DNA of 64,000 bases from Adiantum capillus-veneris (GCA_014529385.2 CM043947.1:131397891-131461890); one strand, 5' to 3'. Positions 1-11,042 are shown, numbered from the stretch's first letter. Numbers and translations: made by a program. Notes: a model not told the origin generated them from the letters alone.

Positions 1-683
1 TGAGATGAAAGATTTCTCGCACACGACAGTGCTTAAGGCGAATGACTACTTGAACACGACAATGCTTGAGTCCGAAAAATCTCTATATAGACATGATCGC
101 AATATGGGATTAGTTAACCCGACATCAAAAAAGTCCGGAATGGATCTAGATGTGGTTACTAAATACATTGCTGGCAATCATTGTCTGAGATTTGGAATGA
201 ATGTTTCTATGATTGATTGTCATCTGATGTCTTGTGATATCATGTGCAGTGATGTGACTGTCCTCTTTGTACATGTGCTAGATGTGTCATGTCTAGTGCG
301 TCAGTACTAACAGTCAGTGTTTACTAAGATAGTTTATGGCCTCTATCTGTTTTGCAGGCGTAATCGAAGACGATTACAATTCTTTCAAGGGGAGGGTATG
401 TCACAAAATGGTGATGTGGCATGATCACCGGCGGGCAGAAACTGTACGAGTAGAAATGCTAATGTGGCAGTACGGACAGCTGTTGACTCGCAAAAACTAT
501 AAGAACAGCAGTACGGATCTGCGTGTATCGCGCTGACATGCTTACGTGGTTGATGTACAGATTTTCAAAAATTGCGTTGATGTTTTTTCTAGGCATTTAG
601 GATCAGTTACTTTTTATAAAAAAAATTGCTTTAGGGACTATTCGCTTTTGAGTTTAACTGCTTTTGGGGCTCTGCTTTTGACA
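1..683. other. Flank left of the Copia element, no recognisable gene
   Basis: The longest open stretch (5-310, + strand, 101 codons) shows no motif or family that I recognise, and nothing around it looks like a promoter or splice structure. The last five bases (679-683, TGACA) are one copy of the Copia target-site duplication. Before that insertion this DNA ran straight into what is now 25949 onward (TCCCTTGTAAG...), where decayed gypsy sequence follows. It is probably old transposon debris, but that is inference. Confidence 0.5.
679..683. repeat. Copia target-site duplication, left copy (TGACA)
   Basis: Five bases directly before the 5' LTR. They are identical to 25944-25948 directly after the 3' LTR. 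Five-base duplications are usual for LTR retrotransposon integrases. Confidence 0.88.
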
Positions 684-986
684 TGTTGGGGTAAAGGTCC
701 AAATGACCCCTTTAATGTATATTTTTAAAGGTTACTAACCTTTGGCCAAGTTCACATTGAACTTGGCCACTAACTTAAAAATGGTCATATACTTTAAATA
801 AAGGGAATGTGAGCCCATTTTTTTGCTCACTCACTTATTCCCCTCAATAATCGTGTAGCATTCTCTCTCTCTCCTTCTTCGTTCCCTAGCGCCCCCTTCT
901 CTGCAGGTAGTCGCTCCTCTCCAAGGCACAAGCCCTGCACATCTCCTCGTGCTCTATCACTTGCACACATTGCTGCGCACTCATCA
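684..986 (+). repeat. Copia 5' LTR
   Basis: 303 bp, TG...CA ends, matching 25639-25943 with scattered substitutions and a few short indels. The sequence holds an A/T-rich stretch near 712-800, then a CT-rich leader (860-880) and a C-rich block. The short length is typical of Copia LTRs. The few differences between the two LTRs suggest a moderately old insertion. I did not compute a divergence. Confidence 0.92.
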
Positions 987-988
987 AC

Positions 989-1001
989 TAGTATCAGAGC
1001 C
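989..1001 (+). other. Copia primer binding site (initiator Met tRNA)
   Basis: TAGTATCAGAGCC lies two bases after the LTR. It differs at one position from TGGTATCAGAGCC, the complement of the 3' end of plant initiator-methionine tRNA and the usual Copia minus-strand primer site. Confidence 0.85.
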
Positions 1002-1739
1002 AAATTAGGGTTTTCTTCCAAACCTGCAAACGCTGATTTTCAGCCAAGGAGGTCAACTTTCACACGAGATTTTGTAATTTTATCGCCAAAGGACTCGTCC
1101 CCGGACACGAGAGGGCTCCCGGCAAGTCAAATTGACCTAAAACAGCTTGAAATTAGGTCAAAATCAGCAAATTACAGGTTATGACAGAAAAATATAGGTT
1201 TTGCAAATCATGTATTAAGGTGTGGGAACGTCTTTACTAGGTCCCCGCTACCCGAAAGCAAAGAAATTACCGAAAAAGAGGTCCTAAAACAGGTTTTTTC
1301 GGCAAATTTCAGATTTACGCAGGTTTTTGCAAGTGTATTTTTGATGCATCTACATTGAGGAAAGTGCAAACCGATGCAGTTTATGCACATTTGACAAGTT
1401 TTGGCTATGTATGACTATTTGTGGCTCAATTTTTGCGATTTGATGCTATAAATTGGGGCTTTTGCTCATACATGCTTTTAAAGGCTGTGCATTAGCCTTA
1501 TATATGTTCAGTGAGGCTAAAAACAACTAAAATTGTTGTTTTTGAGCACAAATTCACTCGCTGAAATTTCCTGCGCATAAATTTTGGAAATTGTTTTTTG
1601 TGCCTAAATCGACCCATTTTGCCCCAAATTGCTCCTGTGACCATTTAGAGCTGTAGTGCATACTTCTGTGAGGTTATACTGCGGTTTTGGTGCATTTTGC
1701 CCAAAAATCCAATGTATTAGCCCTCTTATTCGTGCAACT
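1002..1739 (+). other. Copia 5' untranslated leader
   Basis: About 740 bp between the primer binding site and the gag start. It starts with AAATTAGGGTTTTC and has no coherent reading frame longer than about 60 codons. I see no splice or structural signal that I can support. Confidence 0.5.
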
Positions 1740-2258
1740 ATGGCTTCATCTTCTTCGGATGTGAATAATCTCTTCGAGATTAGGAGGCTCGATGGAACAG
1801 GTTTCGACCTTTGGAAAGACAGGATCCACGGAATCCTATTTCTTACGGATTGTGAAGGGGCACTTAAACAGGTAAAGCCACAGAATATGTCGGATGAAGC
1901 ATGGGTTAGCCTGAACAAGAGGGCAGTTACATACATTAAAATGGCCATGACCGATGAAACAATCATTGATTTGAAAGGTCTCACAAATGCTTTTGATGTG
2001 TAGGAGAAGTTAAAGGCGATGTATGAGAATACAACACCTGTATACCAAGTGCATTTGATGCGAAAACTTGTTGGCATGCAACTACATGAGTCCAAGAGCG
2101 CTGCAAAGCATTTGTCATTGTTTACAGGTGCTTTGTCGCAGTTACAGGATTCAGGTTTACCTCCTTTTGATGCTAAGCTGAAAGCTATCTTCTTGCTTAT
2201 GACCTTACCTGATTCATGGGAAACATTGGTGGTTTCATTGTCGAATAACTCCAATTGA
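1740..2258 (+). pseudogene. gag: Copia gag, truncated and with an internal stop
   Basis: The ATG at 1740 opens a frame beginning MASSSSDVNNLFEIRRLDG, followed by F-L-W-K-D-R and a helical region of the Copia gag type (UBN2-like), continuing after one stop through VYQVHLMRKLVG and LFLLMTLPDSWETL-like motifs. The stop at 2001-2003 (TAG) replaces the tryptophan expected in the D-V-W-E-K-L motif. After residue about 172 the frame ends in a polyserine/asparagine stretch, and the zinc knuckle and protease that should follow are missing. Gag would form the virus-like particle that packages element RNA. This copy cannot make a full protein. Confidence 0.85.
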
Positions 2259-2398
2259 GTGCATATATGCAATCAATCCCCTCTTATGTCTTTGAAAGGT
2301 GACATGCCATGAAGAGGTTTGGTCTGGCAAGCCTGCTTCATATGATCACTTACGCATTTTTGGTCGCGAAGCTTTTGTGCATGTTAGACATGAGTTGA
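2259..2398 (+). pseudogene. Remnant of the Copia integrase C-terminal region
   Basis: In shifting frames this stretch reads N-x-S-P-L...SLKGDMP, EEVWSGKPASYDHLRIFG and REAFVHVRHEL. This matches the region just after the integrase core in Copia elements (the GKKPSYSHLRVFG-type motif). It directly follows the broken gag, so roughly 1.5 kb of zinc knuckle, protease and integrase core was deleted. The family X array is inserted at 2399, directly after the codons for H-E-L. Confidence 0.75.
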
Positions 2399-3586
2399 TG
2401 TAAGGTGCAGCGGAATGAATGTTGTATTTTCTCAAGATTAGTGATCTTTATTTGCTCAAGGTTTCTTTTAGTTCTTAGGGAAGGAGAGAGCCTTCCGTCT
2501 TATGGAGAGTGCTATGATGACGAACAAAGTGAGTGGATATTGTGCGTACAAGTGAATGAGACTGAGAGAAGGAGAGAAAAGAGATACGACACCCGAGAGA
2601 TTGTAAAACCCTCCTCCGAAGGCCCCACTCTTGTCGGCGAGAGTGGTCTACTTTGATTGCACAAAGGTGTACAATGCGTATGCAATGGACTGATGCAATG
2701 GGACTATGCCGATGACGACGACGACTTAGGCGGAAATCTGTGATCTTCTATCGGCTGAATTTCATGGCTGTTTCGGGGCTGAAATTGACTGTTTCATTGT
2801 TGTCCTTATGGCTGAAAATGAACGGCTTTGTGGGGGTTCATGCTGCAGATGAAAACGCTGAATAGTTGCACTGCTAAAAATGCTGATATTTCAGGTCTAT
2901 CAATGCTGAAAAAGCGCTGGAATGACAGTGATTTCCATGCTAGAAAAACGCTAAAATGTTGAGGTTCTGCGATCCCAAAACGCTGGGCCTTAGGGCTGAA
3001 ATCACTGAAGATTTGTTGGTAAGGCTAGCGTTAGTGAAAGGCTACGACTGCTGCCACTAGATGGTAAAAACGCCAGGCAATGGAGGACTTGGATGGCGAT
3101 GGATGGATCTGGGAAAACGCCAAGGGAAGGGGGCGGTTGGCCTAGGGCTGGGAAACACTAGGGGTACTGAGGGGGGGGGTACTGCTGAGAAGTTGCCTGT
3201 TGAGCGGCAAGCTCCTGCTGCCTCTTCTGCCAGAAAGTGCTAACTTGGGTTTGCTTATATATTAACTTAGCAAAATTGCCTTACCTACTTTTGTTGCAAA
3301 GTCACTTAAAAATAATAAGTGAAAATAACCAAAAATAGGAAAATAGACAAAATGCACTGGAAAATTTCCCTGACTGAATCTGATGGATTTTGAAGGGAAT
3401 ATTGATGATCATGCTGTGTGTAACCGGAGGATATGCATCTATGCTAAGTGACTGGGCATGCGCGGTCTACGAATAGACTCACAAAAGTGCCAGATCACTG
3501 CTAATCTAGACTTGACTGAACTGACTGAACCCTATTGTGGTGTAGCTTGTCCACGGACACATAGGGTTGGGATGTGTCACGTGACA
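2399..3586 (-). repeat. Family X LTR A (3' LTR of the B-A copy)
   Basis: On the minus strand it starts with the palindrome TGTCACGTGACA (3575-3586) and ends CCGCTGCACCTTACA (2399 side). 1188 bp. Beside it at 3587-3600 lies the polypurine tract (minus strand GAAAAGGAGAGGA). It contains many spaced copies of an AGCGTTTT / TTTCAGC motif and a TATATAAG promoter-like sequence. It differs from B and C at more positions than they differ from each other. Confidence 0.9.
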
Positions 3587-4311
3587 TCCTCTCCTTTTCA
3601 AAGTGAGGTACTGGTACCGAACTGTATGGGGTCGAGGGAGATCGCCAACAACATCCGAAATCCTGGAAGGGACTCTTCGCCGGCCCACTGTGATGTGTGG
3701 GTCGTGCAGTACTTGAACTTTGTAAAGGTCTGCAACGCTTGCTTCTTTGGGCCGCGCCGAAAGCGACTCAAAGTCTTCTGTGGCTCCTTTGATGCTTCAA
3801 CTTCGTCTAGAGACCTGCTTCCTTTGTCTTCAAGAATCTTCATGGCTGAAATTTCCTCCAACACAAAACCATGAACATACCCATTCCATGTAAAGTGAAG
3901 GGAAAAAAATCGTGTCATCTCTAAAGACTGTGTATGCAATGTAGATGAACATACAGACGACCGTTCATCAACCACATGCAAACAATGAGGTCGAATCTTT
4001 TCTGTTTGATCGAAATCAATCAACTGTGGCAAATCACAATGGAAATGCCCATGCTTGGTGCTCATATTATCATGTGCTCTTTATGAAATTGTGTCATGCC
4101 AAGGAGGAGACATGGAATGTGACTCCCTTACATACAAAATTTTCAGCTTTTCATGACCAATCCGCATACATTCGTGCTCATCCATGATAGAAACGTGCTC
4201 AACGTACAATATGTCACGCCTAGGAAAAGGGATCACATAACGATATTGACTTAAATATAGGAAACCTTCACAAATGAAACAGTCGAACAATGCGTGTGTA
4301 TCAATCATGCG
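3587..4311 (-). pseudogene. Family X C-terminal module (copy B-A)
   Basis: Two broken frames (4308-4081 and 4065-3598) read, from the N-terminus, R-M-I-D-T-H-A-L-F, CEGFLYLSQYRYVIPF, DEHECMRIGHEKLK, STKHGHFHCDLPQLIDF, then STLHTQS, the W-N-G-Y-V-H-G block, LEDKGSRSLDEVEASKEPQ, FRRGPKKQALQTFTKFKY and FGTSTSL at the polypurine tract. I do not recognise a family. Short aromatic- and histidine-rich blocks and a basic R-R-G-P-K-K-Q motif followed by F-T-K-F-K-Y recur in all five family X copies. No membrane segment, zinc knuckle or catalytic motif known to me is visible. It occupies the place where reverse transcriptase and integrase sit in autonomous relatives. Confidence 0.65.
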
Positions 4312-4430
4312 AGCACATAATACTTCCTATGAGGGTTCTGTGGACCAAGGCTCGAGAGCCAAGAGCGGTGCGTCCTGAATGACCGAATCGTCCTGTGGGG
4401 GTTCTTTGGACTTCGACTCGAAAGCCAAGA

Positions 4431-4874
4431 TCAGATCTTCGTGTGACTGCTCGAATCTACGAGGTTAGCTTCGCTAGAAAAAGCATCCACTAACACATCA
4501 TCCTTGTGAACAATCACATCATCTTCATGCAGCTCATCATGCTTGTGAGAAATCACATCTTGATCATGCAAATCATCATGCTTGTCATTGTCAATCAAAT
4601 CATCATGCAAATCATTATCCTTCAAATCATCATGCTTCTCATAATCATGCAAATCCTGTGTATCATGCTTTGGAGAAGAAGAGACTGAGAGAGTCTCCTT
4701 CTCCTGAATCCTTTCAACCTTGTCTTGTGTATTAGCAATGAGAGATGGAGAAGGAGTAATGTTCACTCCATGAAAGACAGTAGGAGAATCACTCTTGGCA
4801 TTGAGAGTTAAAGTGTTAGCCTCAAAATCAATGAGGGCGTTAGTCTCACGAAACCATCGAATGCCCAAAATCAT
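4431..4874 (-). pseudogene. Family X protease C-terminus and His/Asp-rich repeat (copy B-A)
   Basis: The frame opens at the flap-side motif I-L-G-I-R-W-F and continues NALIDFEANTLTL, the end of a Ty3-type aspartic protease. From about residue 70 it becomes a repeat of H-D-D-L, N-D-K-H-D-D-L-H-D-Q-D and H-K-H-D-E-L-H-E-D-D units (DNA 4487-4667), reflecting a 12- to 24-base tandem repeat of CAT-GAT-GAT-TTG type. Such a His/Asp-rich run could bind metal ions, but nothing here proves it. The tail reads DAFSSEANLVDSSSHTKI. The C-terminal module follows in another frame. Confidence 0.72.
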
Positions 4875-4980
4875 ATGACATCCTGAGAGAGGAGAACAAC
4901 AAATCTTCTAGTGAAGGCAGTCTGTTGAATTGCAAACAACGCATCAAGGCATTCCTCCGTGATGAGAGCGCCCATACCGG
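4875..4980 (-). pseudogene. Family X protease, middle part, left side of the split
   Basis: Minus-strand codons give M-D/G-A-L-I-T-E-E-C-L-D-A-L-F-A-I-Q-Q-T-A-F, which continues the protease started at 16333-16526. The Tat/Ogre-like element separates the two halves. The uninterrupted version of the same site is seen in copy C-B at about 21040. Confidence 0.75.
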
Positions 4981-5140
4981 TGACGGACGTAAAGCGGACC
5001 CCGAACCCTGACCGCCTCCAAAACGCCGGGGGCCGAATGGTGCGCCTCGAGCCTGCCACGGTAAAGCGAATAGGGGGCACCACCTAGCTTTGAACGGCTA
5101 GGACGCAAAACCCACGATGATATGAACACCGCAAGCCTAC

Positions 5141-5145
<5 letters not shown>

Positions 5146-5203
<58 letters not shown>
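5146..5203. repeat. (GA)n microsatellite in the Tat/Ogre-like 3' LTR
   Basis: About 29 uninterrupted GA units. The paired LTR has AC then GA units at the same place (14166-14264), so the tract existed before or at insertion and has changed since. Confidence 0.97.
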
Positions 5204-5206
<3 letters not shown>

Positions 5207-5537
5207 CTTGCAAATGATGAAAACCCTCGGGGGTGTGAGGGTGAATTTTTTTTGCAATATTTACAAGGCGGTATGCCGTGGTCGTAGAGAGGTAGGGGGA
5301 GGAGGTGGTGCAACCTACTTGGTGCGTTCTCTAAGGCGACTCAATGATTGTGAATAATCACCACCAAGAGCGTGCATACGTGTGTGCATCGACCATTGGA
5401 GTCGAGAGATGGATGTGGTTCGCTTCGCATGGTGCAATTCCCAAGGCAAACCCAACACACAAGCCCCCTCCCCGTGATAGTGATGGTGTCAATCCCTGCT
5501 ACTCCACTCTACCAAATGCTTGGTTCCTCATGAATTG

Positions 5538-5558
5538 CCCCCCCCCCCCCCCCCCCCC
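5538..5558. repeat. Poly-C run
   Basis: 21 consecutive C residues. The matching run in the other LTR (about 14599-14612) is shorter. Homopolymers like this are prone to sequencing and assembly error. Confidence 0.9.
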
Positions 5559-6225
5559 GATAGTGACCTCTCAGTGCCAATTTATAGGTGTTGGCTGCTT
5601 GGATTATGGTAATCCCAGTGGGGTTAGGGTAATCTTAATCGGGGAGACAAAGCAAGTGGTGGGCCCGGTGTGGTTGACCCTTGCTTTGTTTTCGGGAGGT
5701 TATTAAAAGATGGGAATCTCTAGGTGGGCCTTTGTGACCATCACCTAGAGAGAGGATATTTACAAAATGGAAATTTACAATGGCTCGGGTGAAAACTGAA
5801 GATAATGATAAAAATAACCTAAAAATTACTAGGATGGCGTCGTGGTTGCGTGTTGCCGGCAAATGGTGTGCTGCCGGTGCGCCGGTGTCGAGCGTACTTC
5901 TTTTCGGAGTCGACCGGGGCATGCCTTCGGCGCATTTTCTCTTTTTGTTGTTGGCGGCGCATGCTTTGGATCCTTCTTCTTTTTGTTTGTTTATGTTGTA
6001 GCCGTTTTCTTCGTATTTGCGGTGCGGTGCATATATGCGTGTATGTATATATTCGTGCATGAGGGTGGGTGTGTGTGTTTTGTATAGGAATGTGCGTGTG
6101 AAAACGTGTGTGGGAAGGGGGGGCTATATTATATATATTGTATATATAGTTTTTTTTTCTTTTTTCTGGCGGATGGCCGGCGGCGTGCTCTTCTGCGCAA
6201 GGCGGATGGGGGGGTAGAATAGGGG

Positions 6226-6496
6226 GTGTGTGTGTGTGTGTGTGTGGGTGGGGTGTGTGTTTGTGTGTGTATTGGCGTATTGCGGACTGCGTTGCCCGTG
6301 AGGGCGTGTGTGTGGGTGTGTGCGTGGACTGCGGACGGCTGCGCCAGAGAATGGGTGGGGTGTGTGTGTTTGATGGCGGGCTTGTTGCCACAGCGCGATG
6401 GGAGAAAGGGGAGAAGGGGGGGGGGGGGGGGGGGTGATTGTGGGTGTGTGTGTATGGTGTGTGAGTGTGTGCGTATGCGGTGCTGCCCGGAAGGGC

Positions 6497-6540
<44 letters not shown>

Positions 6541-6569
6541 CTCCTATGCTTGCGCGGCTTGAGCGCCCG

Positions 6570-6651
<82 letters not shown>

Positions 6652-6823
6652 CGCGCGGAGCTGTGAGAGGGAGAGTGTGAGGGAATGGGAGGGGTGAGGA
6701 TTTGGGATAAGAGAGAGAGAGAGAGTGTGTGAGGGAGAGGGAGGGGGGGGGGGGGGGGGTTGTGGGGTATGGGAGATGTGTGGGTGAGAGGGAGAGGGGG
6801 GGGGGGGGGGGGGGGGGGGGGGG
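6226..6823. repeat. Microsatellite cluster (GT, G, GA, GA, G, G)
   Basis: Contains a GT tract, G runs and two GA tracts (6499-6535 and 6573-6649) separated by short unique sequence such as TGGACCTCCTATGCTTGCG. The corresponding part of the other LTR (15292-15815) has the same order but much shorter GA tracts, so the two copies differ in length mainly by repeat expansion. Confidence 0.93.
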
Positions 6824-7397
6824 TGATTGTCTTGCATGGGACCTTGAGGACAAGGGCGGGGGGGATTAGTCAATGGGTGGAGGGAGTGAAGGAATATATC
6901 CGTGGGCCAAAGAGGGGGAATGAGGCTGAGGGAGGGTGAGGCGAGCGGGTGGGGAAGAGGGAGGAGGGGTCGGGGAAGGAATATTAGCGGGCCAAAGGGA
7001 GGTGGGGAATAAGGGTAGAGGGTAATGTGAGGGGAAATGTAGGGTGAGTGTAAGAGTGAGTGTAAGAATACGGAGAGCGGGAAGGGGGGGGGGGTTTTCA
7101 TGCGGCTCACACAGAGGGAGCATGAGAGAGGGGTCGGGAGTTTCTTTTCAGAGCTTCTGCCTGGCCGGGGAGGGTAAATTGGGAGAGAGAGATATTAGGG
7201 AAGGGGGTATGTAGGGAAAAAATGGGAGATAGAGTGAGAGGGTTTTATCCGATGCCCGTAGGGCGGGGGAGGGAGGAAAAATAAGCTACAGTGGGGGGTA
7301 CTAAGAGTGGGGGGGTGAAATGAGTTTTTTTTTCTTTTTTTTCTTTGATTTCCAAAAGTCGGCTATCATGAGCCCTCTCTCTTTTGGCTAGAGGCAT

Positions 7398-8477
7398 TCA
7401 TGCTTCTAGCCCTTTTTCTGCTTCTTCAGCTGTAGAGTTAGAGGGTTCTCCCTCTTCTGGAATGTCTAGCACGAATTGTGGGTCAAACCTAAGAAAATAC
7501 CTCTTCAATCTCCATCCATTGACTCTAGTCTTGTGAATTCTCCCATCTGCTTCCATCAGCTTATAGCTACCGTTGTCGTAGCGCTTCTTGATGATGAACG
7601 GCCCTTCCCATCTGGGTTGAAATTTCTTATCCTTCCTAGTGTCAAATCTGTTGTCGTATCGGAGTACTAACATGCCTTTTTCCAGTCCTTTCTCTTTAAG
7701 CCCTTGATTGAAAGTGAGTCGGCGTCGTTCTACCTGTGCTGCATAGTGATTGATTGCTTCTTCTCTATCCAATTGGAGTCTCTCTAGATCCAGGATGTGG
7801 TTTCGGAGATTTACGATTGGATGGTGGGTCTGGCTAGCCAAGACTCGTAAGCTGGCTATTTGTACCTCAATGGGTAGAATTGCCTCCTTCCCATAAACTA
7901 GATGGAAAGGAGTGAAACCTAGTGATGTTTGGAACGTTGTTCTGTAGGCCCAAAGAGCTGCCATGAGATGTTTATCCCAGTCTCCTGTATGGTTGTTCAC
8001 CTGTTTTGTGATGATTTTGCAAATCATTCCATTTACCTTCTCTACCAGAGCATTGCATTGTGGGTAGTATGGTGTGGAATGCCGACGTGTGATGGCTAAC
8101 TTCTTCATTAGTTCTCCCACCAAATCACCTCTGAATCCTGGTCCTCTATCTGATATTATCTCAAGAGGAGTGCCAAAACGGCAAACGATATGCTCAAAAA
8201 TGAACTTTGCCACCTCTTGGGCTGTAATGCGGGTGGTGGCCGTTGCTTCTGCCCATCGCGTCATGTAGTCTACACCCACTATGATGTACAGTTTACCTGA
8301 TTGGGCCCTTGGTAAGGGACCGATTGCATCTATTCCCCATTTCTCAAAAGGACCATATGAAATGATAGGGGTTTGTGACTCATAGATTAATGTGCGATCA
8401 CTGGCCACTTGACAAGCCTTACATGTTTTACACCAATGGTGTACATCTCTGTTCAAACTAGGCCAAAAACATCCTGC
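7398..8477 (-). pseudogene. pol: Tat/Ogre-like integrase
   Basis: The open part is 352 codons from 8456 to 7398. It carries the C-x2-C-x2-C end of the HHCC zinc finger (CKTCKAC), then the core with D43 (GIDAIGPL), D103 (ISDRGPGF) and E139 (ALVEKVNG), 35 residues apart as expected, and the GKEAILPIEV-type region after the core. A basic C-terminal domain (FQPRWEGPFIIKK...) ends without a chromodomain. The enzyme would insert element cDNA into host DNA. It is separated from the reverse transcriptase frame by one TAG at 8478-8480, where related elements have glutamine (I-L-Q-A-G), so CAG became TAG. Confidence 0.9.
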
Positions 8478-11042
8478 CTATAGAATCTTTCTACTGGTGA
8501 TATCTACAACAAAATGACCACCGTAGACGCCGTCATGGTAGCTTGAAATTACCTCTGTGATTTCACTGGAGGTTGGCACCCGATTGAGAATTTGATCTTT
8601 GCCCTTACAATACAAGTGGTCATCTATAAGGCGGTACCTAGTAGCCTTCCTTACTAGCCATTGTTTTAGGCCTTTAGTGTGTCCTGCTGGACATTCTCCT
8701 GTATTTAGAAAGTTGATGATATCAGGCATAGCATCACTGCCTTGGAAGAGGGGTAGTTTTAATTTGATTGCTCCTACGGCAACATCTTGTATTCTTTCTT
8801 TAGCTAGTGCATCTGCCTCTTGATTTTCTGCTCTGGGGACATGGAAGAGCTTTACTGCTTCAAACTTCTTCAGAAGGTCCTTAACTTGGCGAAGTTGACC
8901 AAGTAAAACCTGATTTTTGCACTCCCAGGTGCCATTTATCTGCCTTATCAAAAGCAAAGCGTCGCCGAACACATTCAAGCACTGAATTCTTTGTGAAATA
9001 CATTGTTCCAACCCAAGGATTAGGGATGCATATTCTGCCTCATTGTTGGAGTGGGAGTGTAATAACTGCCCCATGGAGAATACTCTTTCTTGCTGTTCAT
9101 TGAAAATGACCATGCCTGCTGCAGACTGATCCATTGTTCTCTTGTATGCTCCGTCAAAGAAAAGAGAGTGAGCTCTCTCTAGCTTAGGACTTTCTTTATC
9201 TGGTGTTCCTTCCTTTGCTTCCGTGTTGACCTTCAGCTTCTTCTCGTAATGGCGATGAGTAAGAATTCCTACTAAACTAGCCCTGGTGGAGTTTTCAACT
9301 TGCATGGTGTAGTTAAACTCTTGTAGTCTAATTAACCACTTTGAGATCCTAGATGAGACATCCATGTGTCGCATTACATATGGGAAAACCTCTTCCATAG
9401 TCAGGATTACAAATGGGCTAGGCAGGAGATAGGAGCGGAATTTTGTGGTAGCAAACATTAGTGCCAGAACCATGTGTTCTACTTCGGTGAATCCTTTTTC
9501 TGATGGGGTCATGACTCGACTAGAGAAGTAAATAGGGCGCATGAAAGAAGTTTTGGGATCCTTTTGCATTAGCACTGCTCCCAGTGTATCATTTCCCACA
9601 CTAGCGTTCACATAAAATGGCTCGTCCCACTTAGGAGGTGAAATAGTGGGAAGCTTAGCTAGGACTTGCTTTACCTCAGTAAACTGCTGCTCATTCTCTT
9701 CACTCCATGAGAAAACATCCCTTTGGGTGAGTTGTTGTAGAGGAAGGACCACTTGAGATAGCAGGTGAATGAACCTGCTTAAGTATCTTACCTTCTGAAA
9801 GAAAGAAACTAGCTGCTTGGCGGTGGTGGGTGATGATAAAGATACCAGAGCCTGAATCTTGCTAGGGTCAGCCTTGATTCCTTTTGCTGAAATTACATGA
9901 CCAAGGAGAGTGACTTTGCTCTCACCAATGTGACACTTGTCCACGTTGAGTTGGCCACCCAGGGTTTGTAGCCTGGTTAAGCCATCATAGACTTTGCTTA
10001 GATGAAGGGCTCGTGAGCTATAGATGCAAAAATCATCTATGAAAACCCGTATTGATGTTCCAAAGTAGGGTTGGAAAACAAAAGTCACATAGCATTGAAA
10101 TGTGGCTGGGGCGTTAGTGAGGCCAAACGGCATTACTCTGTAGGCAAAACATCCCCAAGGTGTGATGAAGGTTGTCTTCTTCTGATCCTCCTCCGCAATG
10201 CTAATCTGGAAGTATCCTGAGTAGCCATTGCATACGGTGTAGCGTTCGGGACCTGCCACTTCATTGAGTATTTCATCCTGGAATGGGAGGGGAAAGTGGT
10301 CCCTCTTCGTGGCTGCATTGAGAGGTTTATAATCCACACAGACTCTCCACTTACCATTTTTTTTTGGTGTGACTACTACTGGGGAGACCCATTCTGAGTC
10401 TTCGACAGGGTAGATGAAACTTGCTTGTAGCAAACTCCTTACTTCTTTAAGCAATGCCTCTTGTTGGATTACTCCAAGTCTTCTGAGCTTTTGTACTACG
10501 GGTTTAATGCCTTCCTTGAGCTTTATGTGGTGTTGCACTACTGTAATTCCTGTAATCTTATCATAGCCATCAATTAACAAAGTAGTGAAGTTACCTAACA
10601 TGGAGACGTACTCTTTCCTTTCCTCATTGGTTAACTCATTTGAGAGCATTTTTTGTAGCTTACTTGCATCCTCCGATGACTGCTTACCTGACGATCCCTC
10701 TTGGTTTGCCGACGTTGCTTCAGATTGTGTTAATCTGTTTTGGTCTTTAAGAATGACTCCCATTACTTCGATGCTACTGTCACTCCCGTCGGTGGTGGTT
10801 GTGTCTTCTCCTGAGGTAGACGAGGAGTCGCTGGTGGACTCGTCTTCTGAAGCCTCCAAGATCATATTGCGCTGCTTTCCAGTCCTCATGTCGTAGAATA
10901 TGGACTTCTCTTTAGCATCCTTCATCTGGATCATCCCGATGCTCCAGTCTTGTTTAGCTTCCATAGCCATAAGCCAAGGCCTTCCAAGAATGATGGGATA
11001 GCCCTCCCCTTTGTGTGGCATGACGAAGATGTCTACCTCCAC
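8478..11042 (-). pseudogene. pol: Tat/Ogre-like protease end, reverse transcriptase, RNase H, archaeal-type RNase H
   Basis: 854 open codons. Order: protease end (IILGRPWL, residues 17-24), an acidic Ser/Thr-rich linker (60-95), reverse transcriptase (about 195-400, with PFGLTNAPATF and F-I-D-D-F at 334-338), a connection/RNase H domain (470-590), a second RNase H (626-750) with the D-E-D-D set visible at FFDGA, NNEAEY, FGDAL and QEADA, and the start of the integrase zinc finger (H-D-G-V-Y-G-G-H, 836-843). One reverse transcriptase key residue is changed: the usual D in D-G-Y-S-G-Y is N272, a G-to-A change that should kill polymerase activity. The length and openness show a fairly young insertion. 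It would copy element RNA into DNA in the particle. Confidence 0.92.

Larger units (their letters stand above)
4981..7368 (-). repeat. Tat/Ogre-like 3' LTR
   Basis: 2388 bp, matching 14008-16332. Plus-strand ends are TGACGGACG... and ...GTCGGCTATCA. The inner neighbour at 7369-7390 is the polypurine tract on the minus strand (AAAAGAGAGAGGGCTCA). The middle of the LTR is packed with microsatellites: GA 5146-5203, C 5538-5558, GT near 6226-6247, G near 6416-6435, GA 6499-6535, GA 6573-6649 and two G runs between 6745 and 6823. Reading frames across this region only translate the repeats. Confidence 0.92.

Noticed and set aside
1604-2272. 222-codon minus-strand frame
   Set aside because: It is the shadow of Copia gag, whose plus-strand motifs are clear.
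5146-5203. CRISPR array or satellite from regular repeats
   Set aside because: The repeats are two-base microsatellites without spacers.
6226-6680. Open frames made of Arg-Glu repeats on the plus strand
   Set aside because: They are translations of (GA)n in two frames inside an LTR, with no start context or non-repeat coding content.
5819-7123. Long minus-strand Ser/Leu/Pro/His-rich frames up to 344 codons
   Set aside because: They are the complement of GA, GT and G tracts in the Tat/Ogre-like LTR. The partner LTR breaks them.
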